Below, one piece after another: positions 53,877 to 64,000 of a DNA stretch of 64,000 nt. The translations under genes were made by a program, and so were the position numbers. Location of the stretch: NCBI GenBank assembly GCA_039602395.1, contig JBCNJP010000025.1, forward strand, positions 41,270,922 to 41,334,921, written 5' to 3'. The DNA is from Deinandra increscens subsp. villosa (lineage: Eukaryota; Streptophyta; Magnoliopsida; Asterales; Asteraceae). Under the pieces are notes generated by a model. That model saw only the letters and a list, made by a program, of their open reading frames with translations. It made no database searches and was not told the origin of the DNA. Numbering within the stretch: position 1 is the stretch's first letter; each line of letters starts with the position of its first letter.

Positions 53877-54223
53877 TGTTGATACCTGAAATGTGCGTCG
53901 TGTGAAGTATCGAATGAAGACCAAGTTCAAGCCAATATAGGGTTGGCCGAATTAGGTCCGAACCTGAAGTTCGGACCGGCCGAACCTGGGGTTCGGAGGA
54001 CGTTCGGCCAGTCGTGTATAAATAGTAGTTTGGTCTTTGTGTTTAGGGGTTCTGAGAGTGAGCAAATCTTAAGTGTGTGTTTCTGAGTGTGTTTCTCTGT
54101 GTCAATTCTCTGTGCTTTACTGATTGTAATTGTTCTCGTTTGATCAATAAAACAATCGGTTATTTACGTTTTGATGTTCGATTAGCTAGATTGAGTAGAC
54201 GATCCGATGCTCACGCATTTTCA
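53877..54223 (+). repeat. 3' LTR of the gag-only copia (347 bp)
   Basis: No difference from 48074-48420 was found on reading. Followed by TSD AAAAC (54224-54228). Confidence 0.93.
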
Positions 54224-54228
54224 AAAAC

Positions 54229-55180
54229 CATGATGTTTCATGCAAATCGTTCATGGTTATTACTTATATCAAAGAGGATTAAATTAAAATTATATTAGAT
54301 AATTAGAAACCCTAAGATTATGTGATTATTTGATAATTGTGACATAATAAAAGGTTTTAAATGCAAATTTGTTTTTATGAAAATCAAAATTTGCTTAAAT
54401 AAATTATTGAAATATGATTTTGTTTATAAAATAAAATTTGTGTCCTAAAAGTCAAAAGAAACACCGGCTCACCCATTTGAACACACTCTAAGAGAGGTAT
54501 AAGTCGGGTCGCCATGCTTCCCTAAAGTGGGTAGGTTTTTAATTGCAAAAGTTGCAAACCTCACCCCTACGCTTCTTTGTGTGTTGCAAATGGAGCTACC
54601 GAGCTCTTTTGATTTGGAAGACAAACTAAGAATTTTATAAACACATTATGTGATGAAGAAGTGCATGAATATTCACACATAACCTTTTTGATCACGCATC
54701 AAAATTGTTTTGACCCAAACCAAACTTAAGTCTTTGCCATCCACCTTGTAAAGGACACTTGTGGATGTCATCTTACTCATTGGTACACAATGGTAAAATG
54801 GCATTTACATGGCAAATTCCCACTCATTGGTACACAATGGTGGACAATTTGTGCGTTCTTAGCTGGACGACTTAAAATGAGCTAGGCGGTGAGACCCCTG
54901 GCCCGTGGCAAAAGATGGGATGAAACATGACTACAAATCACTTGGTGTAAGTTGTAGGTCCCATAAAATCTAGGAATTGTACTTGGAGTACAATTATTGA
55001 TCGTCACTTACCATTTGAATGCATCATTTCTAGCAGATCAACTGATGAAATGATGGCATGTCAATTGGATCCTAGCCTTAATAAGCTTAATTGTTTAAAA
55101 TGTTTAAACATTGGGTAATTAAAATTATTAAGGAAAAGATTATCGAAAATACTGATTTTTGAACTTAATCTGTTTTGTAG
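54229..55180 (+). other. Second part of the copia leader
   Basis: Non-coding continuation of the leader that starts at 47379. Contains a direct repeat of CACTCATTGGTACACAATGG (near 54777 and 54823). Each copy can form a CATTG/CAATG hairpin. No ORF of note. Confidence 0.6.
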
Positions 55181-55798
55181 ATGGCAACAAACCCTCATCA
55201 AAACAATGTTGGTCATGCTTTTCGTCAAATGTTTGAAAGAGAAAAGCTGAATGGATCTAACTTCAATGACTGGTACCGTCAACTGAGGATTGTCCTTAGA
55301 GTTGAACGGAGGACCGATGTCCTTGAACATCATTGGCCGACCGAGCCAGCTGCTGATGCTTCTGAGCAAGAGAAAGCGTTCTACAACGCAGAGTATAGCA
55401 GATACGATGAGGTTGCTTGCATGATGATCTCGAGTATGACTCCCGATCTTCAGAAGCAATACGAATTTCATACACCTTGTGATATGATCAAAGAGCTGAA
55501 AAAGATGTATGAAAAACAAGTTGGAGTTGAATTATTCGACCTAGTTGTGGAACTCCACGACTTGAAGCTTGAATCTGGTAAATCGGTCAGTAGTCATGTG
55601 CTCAAAATGAAGAGCTACTTTGACAAATTGGAATCGCTCAATTATGGGTATAATCGTGCTGTTGCAGTTGGCATGATCCTCAAATCGCTTACGAAGGATT
55701 TTGAGGGTTTTGTGCGCAACTACAACATGCATAGTATGACTAAGACTATACCTGAGCTTCATGCTATGCTTGTCGAGTATGAAAAAAATGATTCCTAA
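55181..55798 (+). pseudogene. gag: Copia Gag, capsid part
   Basis: Starts at ATG 55181. REKLNGSNFNDWYRQLRIVL is the start of a copia Gag (UBN2_2/DUF4219-type). Further blocks are CDMIKELKKMYEKQ, SSHVLKMKSYFDKLE and LHAMLVEYEKND. It packages RNA in cytoplasmic particles. The frame ends at 55796-55798 (TAA), and the nucleocapsid part follows in another frame from 55761, so one frameshift near 55790 separates the two. Confidence 0.88.
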
Positions 55799-56336
55799 AA
55801 AGGCCACTGAAACACCCCAAGTTCTTATGATCAAGGGGGGAAAGATCCAAAAGGCTAAAAGACCGCAAAAGGCGAAGGGCAAGAATGATGGTAAGGGAAA
55901 AGGCAAGGCAGTTGCGCTTGTTCCTAAAACCAAGCAAACCCCTCCGGCCTCAAAAGAGCATCCGGCTAAAGACCAGATCTGTCACCATTGTGGTGAAGTT
56001 GGACACAGGAAGAGGAACTGTCCTACCTATCTAGCTGAGTTGCTGAAGAAGAGAAAGAATACTAGTGGGACTAGTACTTCAAGTATCTTCACAATTGAAT
56101 TATTTTCCTTTTTTAAGAGTGATTCATGGGTGTATGACACCGGCTGTGGAACTCACATCTGTAATTCGTTACAGGGTCTTAGAAAGAGGAGGAAACTGAA
56201 GCCTGGAGCTTTACAGCTGTTCGTTGGAAATGGTTTGCCAGCATGCTGTGGAAGCTATAGGAGAATTTCATTTAATTCTGCCTTCTGGGTTATTTATTGT
56301 ATTAGACAATTTTCATTGTGCACCTTCTATCACTAG
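55761..56336 (+). pseudogene. Copia nucleocapsid knuckle and protease active site
   Basis: A Lys/Gly-rich region is followed by the CCHC knuckle CHHCGEVGHRKRNC (about 55981-56022). The protease motif is DSWVYDTGCGTHIC, in which the usual DSG catalytic triplet is DTG, which is acceptable for an aspartic protease. The frame is lost after about 56240 and the rest of the protease and pre-integrase region continues in the ORF starting at 56224. Confidence 0.85.
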
Positions 56337-57411
56337 AGGTGTTATTTCAGTTTCTTTGTTGAAAAACCAAGGATTTATTAACACGTTTAATAATATCGGT
56401 ATTTCAGTTTCTAAAAATAATGTTCATTATTTTGATGCTATTCCTTGTTTGGACTCTACCTATCTTTGGCACTGTCGTCTTGCCCATGTTGGCAAAAACC
56501 GCATTGAAAGACTTCAACGTGAAGGGATCTTACAATCAAATGATGAATCATTTGAAAAATGCGTTTCCTGTATCTCAGGAAAGATGACAAGAAAACCCTT
56601 TCCGAACAAGCCGCAAAGGGCCAAAGACCTAATTGGACTCATTCATACTGATGTTTGTGGCCCATTTAGGCATGTGTCAAGAAAAGGTGCTAGCTACTTC
56701 GTAACTTTCACGGATGATTTCAGCCGTTATGGTTATGTTTACTTGCTTAAACACAAACATGAGGTATTTGAAACATTCAAAGAGTTCAAGAACGAAGTTG
56801 AAAATCAACTCGGAAAGACCATCAAGATCCTTCGATCGGATCGTGGTGGAGAATACTTAAGCCAAGAGTTTAAGGATTATCTTAAAGCGTGTGGAATTGT
56901 CCAACAGCTTACTCCTCCTTATACTCCTCAGCATAATGGAGTGTCTGAGAGGAGAAATCGAACCTTACGAGAGATCGTGAGGTCGATGATTAACCTTACA
57001 ACTCTCCCAATATCATTTTGGGATTTTTCTCTAGAAACCGCTGTACGCGTTCTAAATATGGTTCCAACCAAGAAGGTTAAAAAGACACCATATCAATTAT
57101 GGCATGGAGAAGTCCCTGTGTTGTCTTACTTAGGAGTCTGGGGATGTGAGGCACTTGTGAAGCGTGATACGCCTGACAAACTACAACCCAGGACTACTAA
57201 GTGCATCTTCGTGGGATACCCAAAGGAAACAATGGGTTACTACTTCTATAATCCCTCCGAAAATACTGTTCGTGTTGCTCGATATGCTGAATTCTTTGAA
57301 AAGAATTTTATAGCTCAAGAGAACAGTGGGAGAATTGTAGAACTACTAGAAGATGTGTCACCTTCTGAAACAGCTAGCAATCATCAACTTGGGGGGGGGG
57401 GGGAATGTTAA
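56224..57411 (+). pseudogene. Copia pre-integrase and integrase
   Basis: A 395-residue open frame. The HHCC zinc finger has H83/H87 (HCRLAH) and C113/C116 (CVSC). The catalytic core has D143 (HTDVCGPF), D206 (LRSDRGGEY) and E242 (NGVSERRNRT). The integrase C-terminus has KCIFVGYPKETMGYYFYN. It inserts the cDNA into the genome. The frame ends at a 13-G run (57391-57403), after which the RT frame begins. A change in G number by one or two bases would explain the break. Confidence 0.92.
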
Positions 57412-58363
57412 AAGAGATGAACCTCAAGTCGATGATGTTGCGATTCCACTTCGTAGATCCGAAAGGGTCATACGTAATCCGGATAGATGGATTGGTCTAG
57501 TCGAATCCGAGGATAACGTATCAGGAGATCTCAATGAGCCTCCGAACTTCAAAGCTGCATTATCAGATCCGGAATCTGACAAATGGCTTGAAGCTGCGAA
57601 CGTGGAAATGAAATCCATGCAAGATAACCACGTTTGGACCCTGGTTGATCTTCCTCCTAACGCAAGAACCGTTGGGAGTAAATGGCTCTTCAAGAAGAAG
57701 ACCGACATGGATGGAAATGTACACACCTATAAAGCTCGTCTCGTGGCGAAAGGTTATACTCAACGTTTTGGCGTTGACTATGATGAGACCTTTTCACCAG
57801 TAGCAGACATAAGAGCTATTAGGATTCTCTTAGCCATAGCAACGTACTATGACTTTGAGATATGGCAAATGGATGTTAAGACTGCCTTCTTAAATGGTTA
57901 CTTGGATGAATAAGTCTATATGGATCAACCTGAAGGGTTCATTGATCCAAAACATCCCAACCAAGTATGCAAGCTTCAAAGGTCCATTTATGGACTAAAG
58001 CAAGCATCGAGGAGTTGGAATAAACGGTTTGATGAAGAAATCAAAAAGTTTGGTTTCGTTCAGAATCCCGATGAGCCATGTGTATATCGCAAAGCTAGTG
58101 GGAGTAATGTTACTTTCCTTGTCTTATATGTAGATGACATATTGATAATAGGAAAACACATTCCAATGTTGCAAGATGTAAAATCCCACCTTGGAAAGTG
58201 TTTTGCCATGAAAGACTTGGGAGAAGCATCATTCATTCTTGGAATCAAGATCTATAGAGATAGAACTAAGCGGTTGATTGGACTAAGTCAAAGTGCTTAT
58301 ATTGATAAGATCTTGAAGCGATTCAAGATGGAGAATTCCAAGCGTGGTATAGTACCAATGTAG
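57353..58363 (+). pseudogene. Copia reverse transcriptase
   Basis: RT blocks in order: WLEAANVEMKSMQDNHVW; GSKWLFKKKTDMDG; ARLVAKGYTQRFGVDY; FSPVADIRAIRILLAIA; WQMDVKTAFLNGYLDE; YGLKQASRSWNKRFDEE; active site LYVDDILIIG (near 58125-58155). An in-frame TAA at 57911-57913 and TAG at 58361-58363 interrupt the polyprotein, with the same frame open on both sides. Stops are single substitutions, consistent with the low LTR divergence. Confidence 0.92.
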
Positions 58364-58411
58364 GAAGGACTTGGTCTGTCGGTCAAACAAGGTGCTTCTA
58401 CACCTGATGAG

Positions 58412-59113
58412 GTGAAGCGTATGCAAAGAGTCCCTTATGCTTCGGCTGTAGGCTCTATAATGTATGCGGTGAGATGCACTAGACCTGATATAGCGTTTGC
58501 GCAAAATATCGTTAGCCGTTATCAACAGAATCCAGGTGAAAGTCACTGGACTGCTGTTAAGACCATTCTCAAGTACCTACGGGCTACTAGAGACTTGTTT
58601 TTGGTATATGGGGGAAATCCAGATCAAGAGCTCAAAGTGACCGGATACTGTGATGCTGGATTTCAGACTGATAGAGATGACACGAAGTCTCAGTCTGGGT
58701 ACGTCTTCGTTATGAATGGAGGCGCTGTGGATTGGAAAAGCAAGAAACAAACCACAGTTGCTATGTCTGCAACAGAGTCTGAGTACATTGCTGCTTCGGA
58801 AGCTGCAATGGAGGCTGTCTGGATAAGGAAGTTTATTAGTGGGCTAGACATTGTCCCCACAAGTAACTTGCCGATCGACATGTACTGCGATAACTCGGGT
58901 GCATTGATCATCGCCAAAGAACCTGGAGTTCAGAAGGGCGCCAGACACTATGCCAGGAGATATCACTATGTTCGTGAGCAGATCGAACTAGGTGAAATCA
59001 AATTACTCAAAGTTCACACAGATATTAACTTAGCTGATCCTTTCACGAAAGCTTTGTCGAGGCCGAAGCTTGAAAGGCATGCCGAGGGCATGGGACTTAA
59101 ATTGGCTGGTTAA
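58412..59113 (+). pseudogene. Copia RNase H
   Basis: Same frame as RT after the TAG. YASAVGSIMYAVRCTRPDIAF leads in. RNase H catalytic residues are seen in GYCDAGFQTD, MSATESEYIAASEA and YCDNSGALIIAKEP; the C-terminus is RYHYVREQIELGEI and LADPFTKALSRP, ending at 59111-59113. It degrades the RNA strand during reverse transcription. Intact apart from the upstream stop. Confidence 0.92.
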
Positions 59114-59945
59114 ATCATGTATGTCTGATGTTCGGTATTTGGATAAGGGATGTTAAACAATTTCTATTTATACAATGAAATAAAGTACTTGATATGTTTG
59201 ATTTCATTTAATAGTAAATTGTGTCCTATATTTGCATGTTTAATCCTTGAGTACTTGTCAAGTATTCTAAATTGTCCATTGTCGATTAACTATATGGGAG
59301 TATAGTTAAACTAAGACAAAATCTGAGTGATTGGTTAGGATGGTCCCACCAAACTCACATGGTATTCATTGGATGCATACTGGACTGACCCACTAACGAA
59401 TTGTCACTTTATGGATCGGCGTCATTGAGTGAAATTCGTAAATGGTTGCTTTGCTTATCCTTAGACTTGAGATACAAGCAGGTCATGCATGTATGGATTG
59501 CACCTACTTGATATAGGTCTAACTATCCTGAATAAGGTAGTACAAAAGGGCTATTTTCAGTAAGTGTAGTGAAGTATGTGACTTGACACGTGTAGTCAAG
59601 AGGATTTGTTCCTTCAGCTTTGTGCTGAAGAAGATACCACTGGGCCCCTCATTGGACTAATTAAGATGTTTGCATGGCCGTGCCCAAATGAAATCTAGAG
59701 ATGTCTCGATTTGCAATTTGGTAATCTTAAGTTAGTTGTGAGAATGAGAAACAGAATCGTTAAAGTATGAAATGACTTGATCCATATTCATATTTAACAA
59801 GGTATCGGTAACAAAGGGATAGTAAATGACTGTACCATTTAAATACACTTTGAGAAACTGTACTTAAATATTTCTGGGAGCATTGGCGTGTTGCTAGACG
59901 CTAACCAATGTTATTACCTTTACTATTGCAAGCTCAAGTGGGAGC
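59114..59945 (+). other. 3' untranslated region and polypurine tract of the copia
   Basis: Non-coding, ends with CAAGTGGGAGC (59935-59945) immediately before the 3' LTR. Structured units like those of the gag-only element were looked for and not seen. Confidence 0.75.
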
Positions 59946-60595
59946 TGTAGGGATATGATCATGTAATAGTAAGCGTATGTCCGGATATTATTTAAGCCTA
60001 CGGGGTCACACGTCTCGACACCAAATGTATTAATATTAATTAATGGTTAATTAATATTTATCACGAACATTTAACGAGGTTTCGTTAAAAACTGACAGTT
60101 AATTGTTAACAGAGGGGTGTTAGTTGTAATTAGAGAGAGTTGGATTTGGATTACAATTAAGAGAAGGATATGGATAAAGCCTCTAGGCCGATTTCGACTA
60201 GGGCTCTATGCCTATCCCTATCTTGTTCTCCAAGTATCTAAACACTATAAATAAATCCTCTGGGTTTAAGGTTTAGTTGCTGCTTTTATCAGATAAAAGA
60301 AAACCCTAATCTCTGTCTATTCTCTCTCGATTTCGGCAACAAGAAGAACCCTAGGGGTTTCGGTTCTTGTGTGGTTCGACCAAGCCTACATCAAGGGGAG
60401 TTCGTGATCGGTTGCTAGCACATAGCATTGGTGTGTCGTGTGTGCGATCGTAGAGGGATTTGCTTTAAATCCTCCAAGAGATCAAGTCTTGCCGAGCTAA
60501 AAAGGTACACGTTCTAAAACCGGTTAGTTAGATTAATTCATAGGATTCTTTCCGCTGCGTACTCGTGTTTTGATAAATAGTTATACAACCCAACA
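59946..60595 (+). repeat. 3' LTR of the copia element (650 bp)
   Basis: Same length and ends as the 5' LTR, six substitutions apart. Followed by TSD TGGGT (60596-60600). Confidence 0.93.
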
Positions 60596-61129
60596 TGGGT
60601 TGGATGCGAAAATAAAGTATCAAATGAGAGAAAATTTGAGATTCCAAGCGAAAAATGATAATAACCGGAGTCTTCGTAATTTTGGTTGAAGAAAAACGAG
60701 CTCGGAATAAATTCTGTGAAGATCTCTGAGAAGTACTGGTGAAAATGGCGCGATCTAAAAAAATTCTGTCAATTTTCATCAAGAAACGGCTCTCGGAGAG
60801 ATTTAACGGACAATTCCAATATTTAACTGAGATTCCAGTTAATCCGGTTAGCTGACATCCACGCTGCATCCACTAAAAATAATCCGTGAGATATAACGAG
60901 AAAGCTGAGTAATTAACCGGATAATAAAGCTAACCCGTCAGTGATCGATAGCAAACGTTGCGAGCGACGTCAATAAACGAGAACCCCAATAAAATGGAAT
61001 AAATCCTAGACCATTTAAATAATTTTCGCAATTCCGTTCGGGCGTTGTCTCGTTAGTCTCGTTGAGAAACTAATAAGAAAATATCTGTGTTTGACAAAAT
61101 ATGCTGAAAAATAAATTAGTGGTAATAAA

Positions 61130-61650
61130 TTCCCAAAGAAAAACCTTAATTCTTGTCAAATATTGAGGACCAATCAGATTTCACCCCAACAAAACCATAA
61201 TCCATGTGCTAATTAATGAACCAATCAGAACTAATCTACAAATCTGATCCAACGGTGCAGAAACAGTTGATCTAAGGGCAGAAATTCGTGATCCACGTGA
61301 TGGCCAGGTAGCCAATCAGAATTGGGCTGAAGAAACACACAAATGGATCCTACGGTTGAGATCTGGTACCATCTAATGGCAAGAAGGGAGTGGATCCTTG
61401 TGAGGGGGCACCAGCTAATGAGAGCGTGACAGCACACAAGCCTTCAACGGCTATTTCTCTCGGCTAGGACCCACGTTAACTTACATCAACCAATCACGAT
61501 TCAACAGACATTTCTCTTCAACGGATAATTATTCCAGCTGTGGACCCACGACATTCCTCTTGTCCAATAGGATTTCAACAACCCATTTGGGTTTGACTAG
61601 CCAGCCGACCAAGGAAAGAGAATGACATTCTCTGCTGACCAACCAGCACA
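61130..61650 (-). repeat. Degenerate tandem repeats with CCAAT motifs, copy B
   Basis: The same elements as 43980-44470 (GATCCACGTGA, CCAATCAGA, CAACGGCT) in about five units, but rearranged and diverged. Confidence 0.5.
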
Positions 61651-61904
61651 CGCCACGTCATCGTCTCCTTCCTCAATCCACCGAAAACCCTACTTGATCG
61701 GAAAAGCCACCAGAAAAACGCTAGGCCATCGGAAAACCGTAAAACCACCATATCTCCTTCAAAACTCAACGAAAATTCACGAATTTTATGTCATTGAACT
61801 CGGAGCTTCATGATCTACTAACCTGGACGATCAAAAACTTCTGAAAATATCTTGAACGAAAACCCAAAAACCAAGTCGTTAGATTTCGTTTAACGATCAG
61901 CTCA

Positions 61905-62125
61905 CCAGGTCGTTAAGATTAGGACCAAGTCGTTAAGACTTAAGGTCAGATCGTTAAGACAAGCTTCAAGTGAACCCAGATCGTTAAGTACATCAACCTG
62001 ATCGTTAATAAAGATCGTTAAGAACCTGATCGTTAAGAACAAGGGCAGGTCGTTAAGACAATCTTCAAGCTGAACTCAGGTCGTTAAGAGCATCTTCAAG
62101 CTGAATCCAGGTCGTTAAGAACATC
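61905..62125 (+). repeat. Array of ten RGATCGTTAAG motifs, copy B
   Basis: One unit more than copy A: an additional AGCATCTTCAAGCTGAATCC AGGTCGTTAAG block near 62090-62120. Confidence 0.75.
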
Positions 62126-62816
62126 TTCAACAGCTTCAAGAATTCGATGAACACTTGAAACTTGGAAAAAACGCAGCAACTTTAATCCTTGAAAAAACGT
62201 CAGAAATGAGTGGAAACCATCGATTCTTGACACAAATCAGGTTTAGAGACATGCTATGGCCACTTACACATCCTAAACAGCAGCAAAACTCGATCGAATC
62301 AGACCCATATTCTGGAAATCTTCAAGAACACGAAGAACACCGCAAAATACACAGTAGTGTGTGTTTTTCCAGATCTGCCAAAATGGTTGAGATTCCGACG
62401 AAACGGATGCTTCCAATGGATCCGGAACGCGTTTTCCATCAAGATTCATGCTTCATTTCATCCAAATCCATCAACAATAACACCAAAAACGCAGAATCAA
62501 ACTCCAAAATCTTCAAAAAAACCCCTAAAAACGTGAAGAACTCCATTGCTATGAAAAAATCAGCTCTGATCATCAATTTTCTCACAGATTTGCAGAAGTA
62601 AAACATGAAATAACATCAAAATGAACTCCATGAACACGAATCTAACATCAAACGACATCAGATCTGTCCAGAATCCATCCAGAAACAAGAAAAATATGAA
62701 AAAGTCTCAAAAAGTGGGTTTTCATCATCTTCACTCAATTCAAGCTCAAAATCCAGATTCGAGTGACCAGATTCATCGTGTGATGAAATCTGATCAGTTA
62801 CCGCTCTGATACCATT

Positions 62817-63093
62817 TTTCAGGACCGATTTTCACATCAAGAATCCTGGTCTTGAGCAAGAACGAGGTTCAGATTCGAAAACCCAAAAAAAATGGATGAA
62901 GATGGAGAAGAATCAAAGATAATCAAAGACAAGAAAGATGATGAACAAATCGAATGATTTCATTAATCAAATGATTACAATCAAGAAATCATGACAACAC
63001 TCTCTCTCTAGAAATCCATGACTCACTCTCTTTCTCTAGAATGGAAATCTCACACTCTATAAGAAAATCATCATCTCCACACTCAGAGACTCT
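62817..63093 (-). repeat. LTR copy 3 of the tandem element, truncated
   Basis: Matches the first 275 or so bp of LTR copies 1 and 2. The first bases read TTTC instead of TGTC. Homology stops abruptly after CAGAGACTCT at 63093, where another copia's DNA begins. Confidence 0.88.
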
Positions 63094-63640
63094 ACAGACC
63101 AAAAGGTTTTTAACATTTTCAATTGTTTTTGGTATTTCTCTGCTATTTTCTCTGCACATGTGTATTAAACACTTACTGAAAATTACTGAATTGACACTAT
63201 TTTTTTTGTTTTTTGTTTTTTTTTTGGTTTTATCTTCCACAGGTGCAGGCACGGCAGACAGAATCAAAAACATACTAATGAATGAAAAGAAATTCCTTTG
63301 GTCATAACACATTTTGACTAGAGACGCAAACATACTGAAATATTTTTCTCAGCGAAAACAGGTCAAACAACACAGGAACAGACTCAAGTGAGTCAAATTA
63401 GCAATCTAAAGCAATAATCGTAAGATAAGATAAGAAAGACATTATGGATAAGATAAACAGCAAAACAAGCAAGAAGTGGAAAATCTTTTTGGTGATTTTT
63501 GAGAGAGGAGTGCAAGACTTAGGATATATACACAGATAATTCACAAAAGAAAGCAACCTAGAGAGGAAGACACTAACGTATCAGAGAGCAAGAAGTTCTA
63601 GTCCTAGTCAAAGTTGATCATACCTATACAGGTAACCAGA
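63094..63640 (-). other. Untranslated 3' part of a minus-strand copia fragment
   Basis: Lies downstream of the RNase H end. No ORF of note and T/A-rich runs (63200-63230). No polypurine tract or LTR is found before the junction with LTR copy 3 at 63093/63094, so the 3' end of this copia appears to have been deleted. Confidence 0.55.
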
Positions 63641-64000
63641 AAGTTGAACCTAGACATATCAAATGACTTAGTGAATAGGTCAGCTAACTATTTTTCTGAA
63701 TCAATCTGAACTAAGGTGACTAGTTTCTTCTCAGCATAGTCCCTAATGAAATGGTGTCTAATCTCTATATGCTTAGTCTTAGAATGTTGAATCAGATTTT
63801 TAACAATACACACAGCAGCAAAATTATCAATATGAATAGGAGTACTCATGAAATTCAAACCGTAGTCCAGCAATTGATTTTGGATCTAGAGAACTTGAGA
63901 GTAGCATGATGCAGCAGCGATGTACTCCGCCTCAGCAGTTGAAGTGGACACCGTAGTTTGCTTCTTGCATTGCCATGACACGAGTCGGTTTCCCAAAAAC
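63641..64000 (-). pseudogene. SIRE-like copia RNase H, C-terminal end
   Basis: Minus-strand frame with STAEAEYIAAASCYSQ, HIDNFAAVCIVKN, QHSKTKHIEIRHHFIRDYAE and LADLFTKSFD, the RNase H end of a SIRE/Tork-type copia pol. Two TAG codons occur in this frame, near 63874-63876 and 63685-63687, where Trp and Gln are usual, so it is dead. The rest of the element extends beyond the window. Confidence 0.85.

Larger units (their letters stand above)
48074..54223 (+). mobile_element. Young gag-only Ty1/copia element (TR-GAG type), 6150 bp
   Basis: Both LTRs are 347 bp (48074-48420, 53877-54223) and look identical on reading. The TSD AAAAC is perfect, the PBS (48423-48434) is a perfect iMet complement, and the polypurine tract (53866-53875) is intact. 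It encodes a long SIRE-type Gag and nothing of protease, integrase or RT. A 1.7-kb untranslated 3' region carries structured repeats. It is the youngest insertion in the window and must have been mobilised in trans, probably by a SIRE-type copia. Confidence 0.93.
46714..60595 (+). mobile_element. Ty1/copia retrotransposon with full pol, recently inserted but broken
   Basis: LTRs of 650 bp at both ends (46714-47363, 59946-60595) with six differences by eye, TSD TGGGT, PBS TGGTATCACAAGCC (47365-47378) and polypurine tract (59935-59945). The internal region holds a repeat-rich leader, gag, protease, integrase, RT and RNase H on the plus strand. A 6.15-kb gag-only copia sits in the leader (48074-54223). 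Two in-frame stops in RT and shifts in gag-pro and at a G run disable the polyprotein. Lineage not certain; the integrase end (KCIFVGYPKETMGYYFYN) suggests an Angela/TAR-like group. Confidence 0.93.
60596..62816 (-). other. Internal region B, right part, non-coding
   Basis: Continues the second unit of the tandem element after the copia. The middle (about 60610-61860) is strongly diverged from internal region A, with many indels, while 61870-62816 is close to it again. PBS at 62803-62814. No coding content; the plus-strand ORF 62155-62601 does not keep the frame of its counterpart at 44911-45321. Confidence 0.8.
42287..63093 (-). mobile_element. Tandem non-coding LTR element: LTR-internal-LTR-internal-LTR
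   Basis: Three LTR copies (42287-42915, 45568-46196, 62817-63093 truncated) alternate with two internal regions (42916-45567; 46197-46708 plus 60596-62816). Each internal region has a polypurine tract at its left (AAGGGGGAA on the minus strand) and an iMet PBS at its right (45554-45565, 62803-62814). The internal regions are about 2.65-2.7 kb and have no gag or pol, so this is a LARD-like non-autonomous element. The middle LTR is shared. The left flank ends ctttt, a possible TSD whose partner is lost because the right LTR is cut by a copia fragment at 63094. Confidence 0.88.

Overview
The window is intergenic DNA from a flowering plant. It is built almost entirely of nested LTR retrotransposons, and I see no host gene, rRNA, tRNA gene or CRISPR array. 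The evidence for a plant is Athila- and Tekay-type Ty3/gypsy polyproteins, SIRE-type Ty1/copia Gag, tRNA-iMet and tRNA-Asp primer-binding sites, a tRNA-derived SINE and a MITE. The style of the families resembles asterid dicots, possibly Asteraceae, but this is a low-confidence impression.

Layout. (1) 1-519 is the edge of an LTR inserted into an Athila element. (2) 520 to about 11.4 kb is a minus-strand Athila element: 5' LTR from 9648 rightward, broken gag-pro-pol, and a broken env-position ORF with its own upstream region. (3) 12.5-18.7 kb is a minus-strand SIRE-like copia that has lost integrase and reverse transcriptase. (4) 18.75-19.05 kb is a MITE. (5) 19.1-35.67 kb is a plus-strand copia relic with gag but no pol. 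It is split at 22085/32928 by a Tekay-like gypsy (22090-32922, TSD CAAGG). (6) 35.7-42.3 kb is decayed gypsy-like DNA holding a SINE and a short-motif array. (7) 42.29-63.09 kb is a non-coding minus-strand element arranged LTR-internal-LTR-internal-LTR. Its second internal region is split by a copia (46714-60595, TSD TGGGT). That copia's leader is itself split by a young gag-only copia (48074-54223, TSD AAAAC). (8) 63.09-64 kb is the end of another minus-strand copia pol.

How the parts work together. Most elements here cannot move on their own. One carries Gag only, with LTRs that look identical and a 939-codon Gag frame still open, so it was probably mobilised recently by a partner's polymerase. 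The tandem element carries no coding sequence at all. Everything with a polymerase is broken by stops or frameshifts.

The most interesting signal is a structured-RNA candidate in the 3' untranslated part of the young gag-only copia. Three units (52842-53081) share a core, CTCTGCG then a GNRA-capped hairpin then CGACC. Each unit is closed by an outer stem of 8-10 perfect base pairs whose sequence differs completely from unit to unit, which is covariation. Two further units with the same core sit in the 3' region of the older gag-only copia (33587-33694). Other notable points are a putative internal promoter module in Athila that also occurs three times in its LTR, and palindromes or cruciforms placed at or next to LTR TATA boxes.
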